NCBI GenBank assembly: GCA_023445445.1
Contig: JAEXLD010000027.1
Coordinates: 1-64,000 of the forward strand
Direction: 5' to 3'
Origin: Bacillota bacterium
GTDB taxonomy: Bacteria; Bacillota; Clostridia; Clostridiales; Clostridiaceae
DNA length: 64,000 bases
Positions 45,377-54,041 of the stretch are shown here, piece by piece. Each line of letters opens with the position of its first letter. The stretch's first letter is position 1. Below the pieces are notes generated by a model. That model was given only the letters and a program-made list of their open reading frames with translations. It was not told the origin of the DNA and did no database searches. The position numbers and the translations under genes are program-made.

Positions 45377-47500
45377 TTAGAATTCATAACCCCTTTCTAA
45401 ATTTACTTCTTCCTTTAATAATATATTGTCTGAAGATGAGCCAACTAAAATATTAAATCTTCCACTTTCTACAGTCCAAACTTTCTTTTCTTCATTATAA
45501 AAAGCGAAATCCTTCTTATTTAAATGTATTTTTACCCTCTTACTTTCATTCACTTCTAAATTGATTTTTTCAAAGCCCTTTAATTCCATATTAGGTCTCT
45601 TTAAAGTAGCTTCTAAATCATTTATATAAAATTGTACAACTTCTGCACCCTTTACTTTTCCTACATTAGTTAAGTCTAAGGATACAGTAACATCAATATC
45701 ATTTTCTAATTCATTAACTTTTACCTTTAAGTTATCATATTTAAAGTCTGTATAGGATAAACCATGTCCAAAAGCAAATAATGGTTTAACATCATAGGTT
45801 GAAAAATATCTATATCCTACAAATATATCTTCATCATATCTAACCTTTTCTCCCCCTGGGAATTCTCCAAGACTATGAGCTGGTGAATCCTCTAATCTAA
45901 CTGGAACAGTATAAGATAATTTTCCTGATGGGTTTACATCTCCAAATATTACTTCTGCAAGGGCTTTTCCACCCTCCATCCCATTATAAGAAGTTTGGAT
46001 AATTGCCTTTGCCTCTTGCGCAAAGCTTGCCATATCCACTGGTGAACCTGTTGATATAACTAAGACAGTATTTTTATTAATCTTTAATAATTCATTTATA
46101 ACTTCATCTTGTTTATAAGGAAGTAACATATTTGTTTTATCATTACCTTCACTATCTATATTTACTACATCATCATCTTTACTTGACCGTAAGGCATTTT
46201 CATATAATTCAAAGTTTTCCTTAGTATGTTTTAATCCTCCAACAAATACTACTGCATCAGAGTTTTTAGCTAATTCTATTGCTTCCCTTAAAACTTCTTC
46301 TCTTTCCTCTTCATTATTAGTGTATCCTCTTGCATATTTTACTTCTGTATTTCCACCTAGTTTCATTTTTAATCCAAGAAGTGGAGTTATTTCATATAAA
46401 GCCTTAATTTCCGCTGAACCTCCACCTAATGAATGTCTTATATCTGCATTTTCTCCTATAACTGCTATTTTCTTTAATTCTTTTTCCTTTAATGGAAGTA
46501 TATTATCTTCATTCTTTAATAAAATTATTGATTCTCTAGCTATTTCTAAAGATTTTTCTCTATTTTCATAGCTATTATATTCTCCTTTTTTTCTATCTTC
46601 AGAAAACATTTTTAATCTATACATTAGTTTTAATATATTTCTTATTTTCTCATCTATAATTTTTTCCTTCACTATCCCACTTTTTACTGCATGTATCATT
46701 GGATTTGCAAAGAAATATTCATCAAAATTATAAGTTACAGACATTTCTATATCCAGTCCACCTTCTGCAGCATCTTTAGTATCATGAACTCCAGACCAAT
46801 CTGATATTACTACTCCATCAAAGCCCCATTCATCTCTTAGAATTTCTTTAAGAAGCTTTAGATTATGACAACAATACTGATCCCATATTTTATTGTAAGC
46901 ACCCATTATAGAATAAGCATTACCTTCCTTTACTGCTGCTTCAAAGGCTGGAAAATATATCTCTCTAAGGGCTCTATCACTTACTACAACATCTACATTT
47001 AATCTTTCTGTTTCTTGATTATTAACTGCAAAATGTTTTACACAAACTGCTACGTCATTTTCTTGAACACCCTTTATATATGGAACTGCCATTTCCTTTG
47101 TTAAATATGGATCTTCAGACATATATTCAAAATTTCTTCCACACAGTGGGCTTCTAATTATATTGATTCCTGGAGCTAGTATTACATCCTTCCCCCTACC
47201 TCTTGCTTCATTTCCTAGTACATATCCTTCCTTATATGCAAGGTCCCTATTCCAAGTTGATGCCAAGGAAGTGTTACATGGAAGATATGAAACATAATCA
47301 TCAGAATATCCATAAGGAACCCAACTATCATCTGGGAATTCATTTCTTACTCCCATTGGACCATCTGCCATTTTTAATGGTTTTATTTCTAGTCTTTCAA
47401 CACCTTCTGTTCTAAAAAGCCCAGCACCATGTATCATTCCAATCTTTTCTTCTAATGTAAGGGATTTTATTAGTTCTTCTATTTTATTTTCATTTATCAT
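45377..47500 (-). CDS. Glycoside hydrolase family 3 beta-glucosidase
   Basis: 707 residues, no signal peptide. Catalytic nucleophile Asp in VVISDWSGVHD (about 234), substrate motif CVKHFAVNNQETER, a second alpha/beta sandwich domain and a C-terminal fibronectin-III-like domain (VSLDLTNVGKVKGAEVVQFYI). Releases terminal beta-glucose, and sometimes beta-xylose, from oligosaccharides. It lies 6 nt ahead of GH95 and 63 nt after GH31. Confidence 0.93.
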   Translation of the reverse strand: MINENKIEELIKSLTLEEKIGMIHGAGLFRTEGVERLEIKPLKMADGPMGVRNEFPDDSWVPYGYSDDYVSYLPCNTSLASTWNRDLAYKEGYVLGNEARGRGKDVILAPGINIIRSPLCGRNFEYMSEDPYLTKEMAVPYIKGVQENDVAVCVKHFAVNNQETERLNVDVVVSDRALREIYFPAFEAAVKEGNAYSIMGAYNKIWDQYCCHNLKLLKEILRDEWGFDGVVISDWSGVHDTKDAAEGGLDIEMSVTYNFDEYFFANPMIHAVKSGIVKEKIIDEKIRNILKLMYRLKMFSEDRKKGEYNSYENREKSLEIARESIILLKNEDNILPLKEKELKKIAVIGENADIRHSLGGGSAEIKALYEITPLLGLKMKLGGNTEVKYARGYTNNEEEREEVLREAIELAKNSDAVVFVGGLKHTKENFELYENALRSSKDDDVVNIDSEGNDKTNMLLPYKQDEVINELLKINKNTVLVISTGSPVDMASFAQEAKAIIQTSYNGMEGGKALAEVIFGDVNPSGKLSYTVPVRLEDSPAHSLGEFPGGEKVRYDEDIFVGYRYFSTYDVKPLFAFGHGLSYTDFKYDNLKVKVNELENDIDVTVSLDLTNVGKVKGAEVVQFYINDLEATLKRPNMELKGFEKINLEVNESKRVKIHLNKKDFAFYNEEKKVWTVESGRFNILVGSSSDNILLKEEVNLERGYEF

Positions 47501-47563
47501 AATTTTTCCTCCTTATTAATCTTTTAGCCCCAGCAAACTTATAGGTAAACTGAGGCTAATTTT

Positions 47564-49897
47564 TTATTTAAGAGTTATTGTAATTTTATTAGTATTAGGA
47601 ATTAATCTAATTCCCTCTTTATCTTCCTTAGCATCTGCACCTTCTACATTTTCTATATTAAATACACCATTTATTAATATGCTGTAGCTTTCCTTAGCTT
47701 CTACATCAAAAGTAATAGTGTTATTTACCTTTAATGCTTTTGCTCTTAATACTACAGAGGCATTTTCATTTACTACTTCTACATAAGCTTCTTTATTATC
47801 TATTAAATTAAATACCTTTAAAGTTACATCTTTTCCATAATCATAGTTTGGTACAGTATCAACTGCTCCAACTGGAATAATACTATTTTCCTTTACCATC
47901 ATTGGAATACTTAAATATCCATGTTTTTCTCTAATCCATTTTCCACCTTCATATACTTTTCCAGTTATAAAGTTAGTCCATTTTCCTTGTGGTAAATAAT
48001 ATTCTGCTATTCCTTCTGAATTAAAAATTGGTGCCACTAAAATATTATCTCCAAGCATATATTGTCTATCTAAGTATCTACAAGTTGGGTCATCTTGATT
48101 TTCTAATATCATAGACCTCATTACTGGCAGACCCTTAATTGATGCATCAAAAGAAGTTTTAAATAAATATGGCATAATGCTACATTTTAATTTTGTAAAG
48201 AATCTAACTACATCACAGGATTCTTCATCATAAAGCCATGGCACTCTATAGGATGTACTTCCATGTAATCTACTATGGGATGATAATAGTCCAAAGGCTG
48301 CCCATCTTTTATATACATCTGGTGTAGATGTGCTTTCAAAGCCTCCAATATCATGACTCCAGAAACCAAAGCCTGACATACCTAGTGATAATCCACCTCT
48401 TAAGCTTTCTGCCATTGATTCATAATCTGAAGTACAGTCTCCACCCCAATGTACAGGGAATTGTTGTCCACCTGCTGTTGCTGATCTTGCAAATAATACT
48501 GCTTCTTTTTCTCCCTTAACTTCTTTTATTACATCAAATACTACTTTATTATAGATTTGGGTATAGTAGTTATGCATTTTTTCTGGATCTGATCCATCAA
48601 AGTACTTACAGTTAGTTGGTATTCTTTCGCCAAAGTCTGTTTTAAAACAATCTACTCCCATATCCATAAGAGCTTTTAGTTTATCTCCATACCATTTGCA
48701 GGCATCAGGATTTGTAAAGTCTACAATAGCCATTCCAGGTTGCCACATATCATATTGCCATACATCACCATTTTTCTTTTTAATAAAGTATCCATTCTCT
48801 TTACCTTCAGCAAATAATGATGATTCTTGAGCAATATATGGATTTATCCATACACAAATCTTTAATCCCTTTTCCTTTAATCTCTTTATCATTCCTATTG
48901 GATCTGGGAAAACTCTATCATCCCATTCAAAGTTACACCAATTAAAGTCCTTCATCCAGAAGCAATCAAAATGGAATACATGAAGTGGAATTTCTCTACT
49001 TGCCATTCCATCTACAAATTCATTAACTGTTTTCTCATCATAATTAGTTGTAAAGGAAGTAGTAAGCCATAATCCAAAGGACCATGATGGTGGTAATGCT
49101 GGTTTACCAGTTAGGCTTGTATAGTTTTCTAAAACTTCCTTCATATCATTTCCTGTAATTATATAATAATCTAAACATTCCCCGGTCACACTAAATTGTA
49201 CCTTTGTAACAAGCTCTGAACCTACTTCAAAGGATACTCTTTCTGGATGATTTACAAATACTCCATATCCCTTATTAGTTATATAAAAAGGAATATTTTT
49301 ATAGCTTTGCTCTGTACTCGTTCCACCATCTTCATTCCATATATCAATAGATTGTCCATTCTTAATAAAAGGAGTAAATCTTTCTCCTAATCCATATACA
49401 GCTTCTCCCACAGATAGGCTTAGCTGATCTCTCATATAGGCTTTAGTAACTTCTTCATCTAAGAACTTTGTTCCACCTTCTTTTAAATAAGCTGAGCTTC
49501 TATTAGCACTCTTAGTTAAATACTTATCTCCATTATAAAATTCCATTGAAAAGTTATTTTTATTTATCTTTACATTTAAATCCCCTGATTTAACTGTGAT
49601 TAATTCTTCATTTTCCTCTGTTAATATACCTAGTTCTTCTTTCTTCACATCAAAATGTGGGCCTAAATCTTCTGCTCCCATATAGTGATATGCTCTTATT
49701 CTAAGAACATTTTCAAGGGGTGATGAAATCTTATATGTTATAACAGGCCCCCCTAAAGTGGCTCCTCTATGATTAATTCTATTGCATGGAGAATACATAG
49801 TTAAAACCTTTTCATTTTTATCAGTACTATATACTTCTTCTGGGCTAAATCTTGTAATTCCATCTTTATTTAGCCAACATCCATTACTAAATTTCAT
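47564..49897 (-). CDS. Glycoside hydrolase family 31 alpha-xylosidase (YicI-like)
   Basis: 777 residues, no signal peptide. The N-terminus MKFSNGCWLNKDGITRFSP and the block FGLWLTTSFTTNYDE match the YicI group. Nucleophile Asp in CFKTDFGERIP (about 420), the same motif as E. coli YicI, and acid/base Asp in GGDCTSDYES (about 487). The YicI group releases alpha-1,6-xylose from xyloglucan-derived oligosaccharides such as isoprimeverose units. First gene of the hydrolase operon. Confidence 0.92.
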   Translation of the reverse strand: MKFSNGCWLNKDGITRFSPEEVYSTDKNEKVLTMYSPCNRINHRGATLGGPVITYKISSPLENVLRIRAYHYMGAEDLGPHFDVKKEELGILTEENEELITVKSGDLNVKINKNNFSMEFYNGDKYLTKSANRSSAYLKEGGTKFLDEEVTKAYMRDQLSLSVGEAVYGLGERFTPFIKNGQSIDIWNEDGGTSTEQSYKNIPFYITNKGYGVFVNHPERVSFEVGSELVTKVQFSVTGECLDYYIITGNDMKEVLENYTSLTGKPALPPSWSFGLWLTTSFTTNYDEKTVNEFVDGMASREIPLHVFHFDCFWMKDFNWCNFEWDDRVFPDPIGMIKRLKEKGLKICVWINPYIAQESSLFAEGKENGYFIKKKNGDVWQYDMWQPGMAIVDFTNPDACKWYGDKLKALMDMGVDCFKTDFGERIPTNCKYFDGSDPEKMHNYYTQIYNKVVFDVIKEVKGEKEAVLFARSATAGGQQFPVHWGGDCTSDYESMAESLRGGLSLGMSGFGFWSHDIGGFESTSTPDVYKRWAAFGLLSSHSRLHGSTSYRVPWLYDEESCDVVRFFTKLKCSIMPYLFKTSFDASIKGLPVMRSMILENQDDPTCRYLDRQYMLGDNILVAPIFNSEGIAEYYLPQGKWTNFITGKVYEGGKWIREKHGYLSIPMMVKENSIIPVGAVDTVPNYDYGKDVTLKVFNLIDNKEAYVEVVNENASVVLRAKALKVNNTITFDVEAKESYSILINGVFNIENVEGADAKEDKEGIRLIPNTNKITITLK

Positions 49898-50020
49898 AAC
49901 TTCTCACATCCTTATTTAATTATTTAAAATACACATTTATTATCTCATTGTAATTATACATAATAATAACTTTTTCTTATACCTAGTAAATTTCACTTAT
50001 TTTATATTAATTTTTATTTA

Positions 50021-50047
50021 TACTGTAAATATTTGGTCCCCTGGGGT
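50021..50047. repeat. CCCCTGGGG palindrome (copy h)
   Basis: TACTGTAAATATTTGGTCCCCTGGGGT; the nonamer lies at 50038-50046. Same left flank as copy e. It sits between divergent genes, away from any stop codon. Confidence 0.8.
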
Positions 50048-50133
50048 GCAATAATTTACATTTCTATAAATTCTTTATATAATGCACATTTTCCTGTATA
50101 ATAAAGGAAATAAATTTATAAAGGAGAAACTAA

Positions 50134-50637
50134 ATGTATTGCTATAAATTAACTAATAGTGCTGATTTTGAAATGACTTATAAAAAATATATTAAAAAAT
50201 CCCTATTAAAGAATAGCTTAATTCTTGTATGTATAGCTAATATTGGTATTTTTTTGTTTTCCATTTTTATGTTAGTCCCCTTAAAGCTACCAATGGAAAT
50301 TCTTTCAGCTATACTCACCCTTTCTTTATTCTTAGAGTTTTTTATATTTGCCATATCCTACAGAAATGAATGTAAAAAATTATTAACTACTGTATCTAAT
50401 GATGAAGTAGCTATATCCTTTGATGAAGAAGGAATTTATTTTGAAAGTTCTAATACCTTAAGACATATTAAATGGTCATCAGTAAGTAATGCTATTGTAA
50501 ATGAGGATAGTTTAATATTTTATTATAAACTTATTGGACTACCTGGAAACTTCTTTTTTTTAAAATTCTTTGATGTTGAAAGAGAAGTGTTAATTGAAGA
50601 TGTGGAAAAATATATTAAGGTAAGGAGGTTTAAATAA
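50134..50637 (+). CDS. YcxB-like membrane protein
   Basis: 167 residues. Two membrane helices (about 28-50 and 55-77), then a soluble YcxB-type domain with ISFDEEGIYFESSNTLRHIKWSSV and LPGNFFFLKFFD. Function of the family is unknown. TATAAT near 50097 and AAAGGAG before the ATG. Its stop overlaps the next gene, which encodes a related protein. Confidence 0.75.
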   Translation: MYCYKLTNSADFEMTYKKYIKKSLLKNSLILVCIANIGIFLFSIFMLVPLKLPMEILSAILTLSLFLEFFIFAISYRNECKKLLTTVSNDEVAISFDEEGIYFESSNTLRHIKWSSVSNAIVNEDSLIFYYKLIGLPGNFFFLKFFDVEREVLIEDVEKYIKVRRFK

Positions 50638-51662
50638 TGAAATTTGAATTTAAACCCAGTGATTATAACCTTAGTTTAAGAGAGTATTTAGTATATATAA
50701 ATAAAACTTCTCCGATTATTACTCTATATCTAAAAACTATTACAGCTCCTTTTTTAATACTGGCATTTTCCTTGATTACTTATATATTATCTCAAGAATA
50801 TAGGTATCTTATCTATACAATTCCATTTGTTATTGTAATTTTTCTCCTTTGCTATTTATTGTTTTTATTAGTACTTAAATTAAGAAGAAGAAAAGCAATA
50901 AAAAATACTAAATTACTTTGTGATATTGAGAGTACTTTTTACTTTACTATAGAGGATGGTTATTTAATAAGAGAAAATGAATTTACTTTTCTTAAAACTA
51001 AGTTAAGTGAAGTTAAAAGTATTAAGCTTTTAAAGCATGGATTAATTTTATCCATTGAGAATGCTAAACTTTCACCCTTTATTCCAAAGGCTGCTTTACC
51101 TATTGCCTTAGAGGAATTTCTATCATTACTTATTAATGAAAATAGTTCTCTTATTGTATTAGATGAATTTAAAAGATTAAAGAAGAAATCTAAAAGGCTA
51201 TATGCTATTTTAGTATTTACAATTTTATTATCCTTTGTCGCTAGCTTTTTTATTGGAAAGTATAACTTTAAAAGGTATCCTTTAATACCTAATAGTGATT
51301 TAATTAAGCAAAGCGACAATACTTTTCTTTATGAAAATGAAGATATAGGAATTTCAATAAACTTTCCAAGTACTTGGGAAAATAAATTTGGTATTGAAGA
51401 AAAGGCGGATAGAATAAATGTTTATTACCTTCCAGATGGAAATCAAAGTCATGATACTACTTTATTATTTTCAATAAGAGGTGTAGGAGCTATTTTTGAT
51501 AACCTTAGTCTTAATGTTATTAAAACTGAGGGACTATATTTATTTGTTGGCCCTACTAAAATAGACCTAAGAGATGGTTCAAAAGAATATTTAGAATATA
51601 TTGAGCTATATAATGATATAGAAAAAATAAAAATAAAAGAAAATGACTATTATCATATTTAA
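50637..51662 (+). CDS. YcxB-like membrane protein with C-terminal extracytoplasmic domain
   Basis: 341 residues. Two helices (about 30-50 and 58-80) and a YcxB-like soluble domain (LIRENEFTFLKTKLSEVKSIKLL) as in the neighbour, then a third helix (about 185-203) and a C-terminal domain with DIGISINFPSTWENKF, which resembles PsbP-like lipid-associated modules. Start codon overlaps the stop of the first gene. The pair probably arose by duplication with domain gain; role unknown. Confidence 0.7.
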   Translation: MKFEFKPSDYNLSLREYLVYINKTSPIITLYLKTITAPFLILAFSLITYILSQEYRYLIYTIPFVIVIFLLCYLLFLLVLKLRRRKAIKNTKLLCDIESTFYFTIEDGYLIRENEFTFLKTKLSEVKSIKLLKHGLILSIENAKLSPFIPKAALPIALEEFLSLLINENSSLIVLDEFKRLKKKSKRLYAILVFTILLSFVASFFIGKYNFKRYPLIPNSDLIKQSDNTFLYENEDIGISINFPSTWENKFGIEEKADRINVYYLPDGNQSHDTTLLFSIRGVGAIFDNLSLNVIKTEGLYLFVGPTKIDLRDGSKEYLEYIELYNDIEKIKIKENDYYHI

Positions 51663-51720
51663 TTAACATTCCTTATTATTGTATTAATTTCTAATAAGTG
51701 TTAAACTATAAATATACAAA

Positions 51721-51852
51721 TTATTAACTATAATTTTCTTTAATTTACTAGTTTTACTTTCTTATTATTTCGTTAAGAAAGTAAATATTTATATTAAGAC
51801 TGCTAATATTGAATCATCTACTAGAGTTGAAGCTATGTTAGTAAAATACTAA
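51721..51852 (+). pseudogene. Remnant of a small membrane-protein gene
   Basis: A 43-codon frame without start codon encodes a hydrophobic segment (LLTIIFFNLLVLLSYYF) followed by a polar tail (TANIESSTRVEAMLVKY). A terminator follows shortly. A GTG-started frame just upstream (51699) would join by a frameshift. Probably a decayed small gene. Confidence 0.35.
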
Positions 51853-51880
51853 AGAAATTAATTAATATGATTCTATATAA

Positions 51881-51918
51881 GCAAAGGCGGTCTAAGGACT
51901 GCCTTTGTCTATTTATTT
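51881..51918 (+). terminator. Intrinsic terminator
   Basis: GCAAAGGCGGTC-TAAG-GACTGCCTTTGT, a 12-bp stem with two wobble pairs, followed by a T-rich stretch, 63 nt upstream of the NlpC/P60 gene. It ends the YcxB transcript or could attenuate the hydrolase gene. Confidence 0.7.
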
Positions 51919-51971
51919 TATAATTTATTTAACATTATTATGCTATTGGATAATAAAAGAGGGGTGAAAAA

Positions 51972-53267
51972 ATGAAATATAAGTCAAGGCTATCCGTAGT
52001 CTTAATAATTATTTTATTAATTTCTACTCAAGATAAATTAACTGCTGCAAATCCACTTCAGCAACAGCTACAGGAATACAACCAAAGTATAGAAGAAGAT
52101 ACTTATAAATTAGGTACCTATGAAGCTCAAGCAAATGAGTTAACGCTTAATATACAAGAGCTAGATAATAAAATAGAAACTGCAATGTATAGACAAGCTT
52201 CCCTTGAAGAAGAAATAAGTATAATTAATAACTCTATACATGAAAGCAATCTAAAAATTAATCAATATACTGAAGAAATAGCTAAAAGGGAAACTAATAA
52301 AAATGTATTTGTACGTAATATGTACAAATTCGGTAACTTATCTTATATTGATCTTATTTTTAAATCTGATAATGTATTTGATGCAGCCTATAATTTTTAT
52401 AATTATTCTGCTTTAGTTAACTCTAGTAAAAAGAATATCGAAGAATTAGATGCTCTAAAAAAGGACTTAATAAGTGAAAAAGAAACTTTAAATTCAAACA
52501 AATCTGAATTAGAAAAAGCTAATAATGAAGTTAAATCTATAGTTGAAGATATGACAGCTATGATGAGTGAGCAACAGGAAAAGTTAAGTGAATTAAATGT
52601 AATTCAAGCTAATTTAGCATATAAGATAGAAAATGAAAAAGCAGAGGTTTCAAATATAACTGCTAAATTAGAAGAAGAAAGAATCCAAGCTGAACTTGAA
52701 AGAGAAAGACAAGAAGAGGCTAGAAAGCAAGCAGAGGAAGCGGCTAGAAGGCAGGCAGAGGAAGAAGCTAGAAGACAAGAACAATCTAGAAAGGAAGAAG
52801 CTTCTCTAAATAACTCTCAAAATGATTATGAAAGTGATTATGAAAGTGATTATGCTGAACCAAATAGAGGTGGTTATGAAGAAAGCGAGAGTACAAATTA
52901 TCCAGTATCAAATGGATATTATGCCTCTGAAATTGTAGCTTATGCCAGTCAATTCCAAGGTGTTCCCTATGTTTGGGGTGGTACAAGCCCTAGTGGATTT
53001 GATTGCTCTGGATTAGTTCAATATTGCTATGCTCAATTTGGATATTATCTACCAAGAGTATCTCAAGACCAGCAAAACTTTGGTACAGATATAAGCTTAT
53101 CTGACCTTAAGACAGGAGACTTAGTTTTTTGGGGAAGACCAGCTACCCATGTCGCTTTCTATATAGATGGTGGTTATATTCTTCATGCACCTAACACAGG
53201 AGATGTGGTAAGGATACAACCTATAAATTTAAATAGTATCACATCTGCAAAGAGAATTATAAATTAA
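51972..53267 (+). CDS. Secreted coiled-coil NlpC/P60 peptidoglycan endopeptidase (CwlO/PcsB-like)
   Basis: 431 residues. Signal peptide (about 1-27), long coiled-coil domain (about 30-270) with the FVRNMYKFGNLSYIDLIF motif of CwlO/PcsB-type proteins, an Ala/Glu/Arg-rich stretch and a YESD repeat linker, then NlpC/P60 (about 318-431) with Cys in FDCSGLV (about 344), His in THVAFY and His in ILHAP. It cuts D-Glu-mAP-type bonds in wall peptides. CwlO-type enzymes are controlled by FtsEX through the coiled coil. GAGGGGTG lies before the ATG. Confidence 0.9.
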   Translation: MKYKSRLSVVLIIILLISTQDKLTAANPLQQQLQEYNQSIEEDTYKLGTYEAQANELTLNIQELDNKIETAMYRQASLEEEISIINNSIHESNLKINQYTEEIAKRETNKNVFVRNMYKFGNLSYIDLIFKSDNVFDAAYNFYNYSALVNSSKKNIEELDALKKDLISEKETLNSNKSELEKANNEVKSIVEDMTAMMSEQQEKLSELNVIQANLAYKIENEKAEVSNITAKLEEERIQAELERERQEEARKQAEEAARRQAEEEARRQEQSRKEEASLNNSQNDYESDYESDYAEPNRGGYEESESTNYPVSNGYYASEIVAYASQFQGVPYVWGGTSPSGFDCSGLVQYCYAQFGYYLPRVSQDQQNFGTDISLSDLKTGDLVFWGRPATHVAFYIDGGYILHAPNTGDVVRIQPINLNSITSAKRIIN

Positions 53268-53364
53268 TTGCTAATCTAATTATAAATAATTATTTTGTAA
53301 TTACATATACTAAGTATAACTTCATTATATAATGGCACATCTACCAAATAAGGATGATATGCTA

Positions 53365-53407
53365 CTGCCCAACAATACTTGTAATATATTGTTGGGCAGC
53401 TTTTTTC
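53365..53407 (+). terminator. Terminator of the NlpC/P60 gene
   Basis: CTGCCCAACAATA and TATTGTTGGGCAG form a perfect 13-bp stem followed by CTTTTTT. Confidence 0.9.
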
Positions 53408-53411
53408 CCAG

Positions 53412-53460
53412 TTTTTTGGACCCCAGGGGAACTTATTCCCCTGGGGTCCAAATTTTTACA
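53412..53460. repeat. CCCCAGGGG/CCCCTGGGG hairpin (copy i)
   Basis: TTTGGACCCCAGGGGAA (53415-53431) and TTCCCCTGGGGTCCAAA (53436-53452) form a perfect 17-bp stem with loop CTTA and T-rich flanks on both sides, the most complete copy in the window. Confidence 0.9.
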
Positions 53461-53560
53461 ATAGTTTATTTTTTAAAAATATGGTATATTTAACAATATA
53501 TAGTTGTAGATTTATGTAGGCAAAAATTATTATTATTTTTGATAAAATGGGGGATACAGA

Positions 53561-53971
53561 ATGTATGAAAGAATGTTAAATAAAGAGCATGAACCAACAT
53601 ATGAAGAATTTATTGAGTACTGTGGAAAGTGTAAAAATTTATTTGAAAATTTAGATTTCTTTTTAATAAAAGAATTGGAAACTGAAAAATTAATGCGTTT
53701 TCCTTACGGCAATAGTTATGGTTGGGGAATAAAATATTTTATAAAAAGTATGCATTTTTGTGATATTTTTGCTGAAAAAGATTCTTTTACAGTTATGATT
53801 AGATTGGATAATACAAAGTTTAATGAAATCTACAATGAAGTAAGTCCTTATACAAGAGAGTGTATTGACAATAGATATCCTTGTGGAAAAGGTGGATGGC
53901 TTAATTATCGTGTTTTAAATGAAGATAATTTAGAAGATGCAAAAAAGATACTGCAACTTAAATTAAAATAG
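53561..53971 (+). CDS. DUF3788 family protein
   Basis: 136 residues, soluble. Pattern typical of DUF3788: ERMLNKEHEPTYEEFIEYCG at the N-terminus, central WGIKYFIKSMHFCDIFAEKDSFTVMIRL, and CGKGGWLNYRVL near the end. These proteins are common in Clostridia, and their function is unknown. GGGGGA lies upstream of the ATG. Followed at once by a terminator. Confidence 0.82.
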   Translation: MYERMLNKEHEPTYEEFIEYCGKCKNLFENLDFFLIKELETEKLMRFPYGNSYGWGIKYFIKSMHFCDIFAEKDSFTVMIRLDNTKFNEIYNEVSPYTRECIDNRYPCGKGGWLNYRVLNEDNLEDAKKILQLKLK

Positions 53972-53995
53972 GAAGTTAGTTTTTACTAACTTCCT
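53970..53995 (+). terminator. Terminator of DUF3788 gene
   Basis: AGGAAGTTAGT-TTTT-ACTAACTTCCT, perfect 11-bp stem that overlaps the stop codon. Confidence 0.8.
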
Positions 53996-54012
53996 TAAAA
54001 TTATTATATTAA

Positions 54013-54041
54013 ATCCCCTGGGGTCCAAATTTTTACAGTAG
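54013..54041. repeat. CCCCTGGGG palindrome (copy j)
   Basis: CCCCTGGGG (54015-54023) followed by TCCAAATTTTTACAGTAG. On the minus strand the unit reads CTACTGTAAAAATTTGGACCCC and includes the TAA stop codon of the amidohydrolase gene, as at copy e. Confidence 0.85.

Noticed and set aside
51663..51971. c-di-AMP (ydaO) riboswitch before the NlpC/P60 gene, as often found for such genes
   Set aside because: No ydaO core motifs were found; only a terminator hairpin and a decayed small frame are present.
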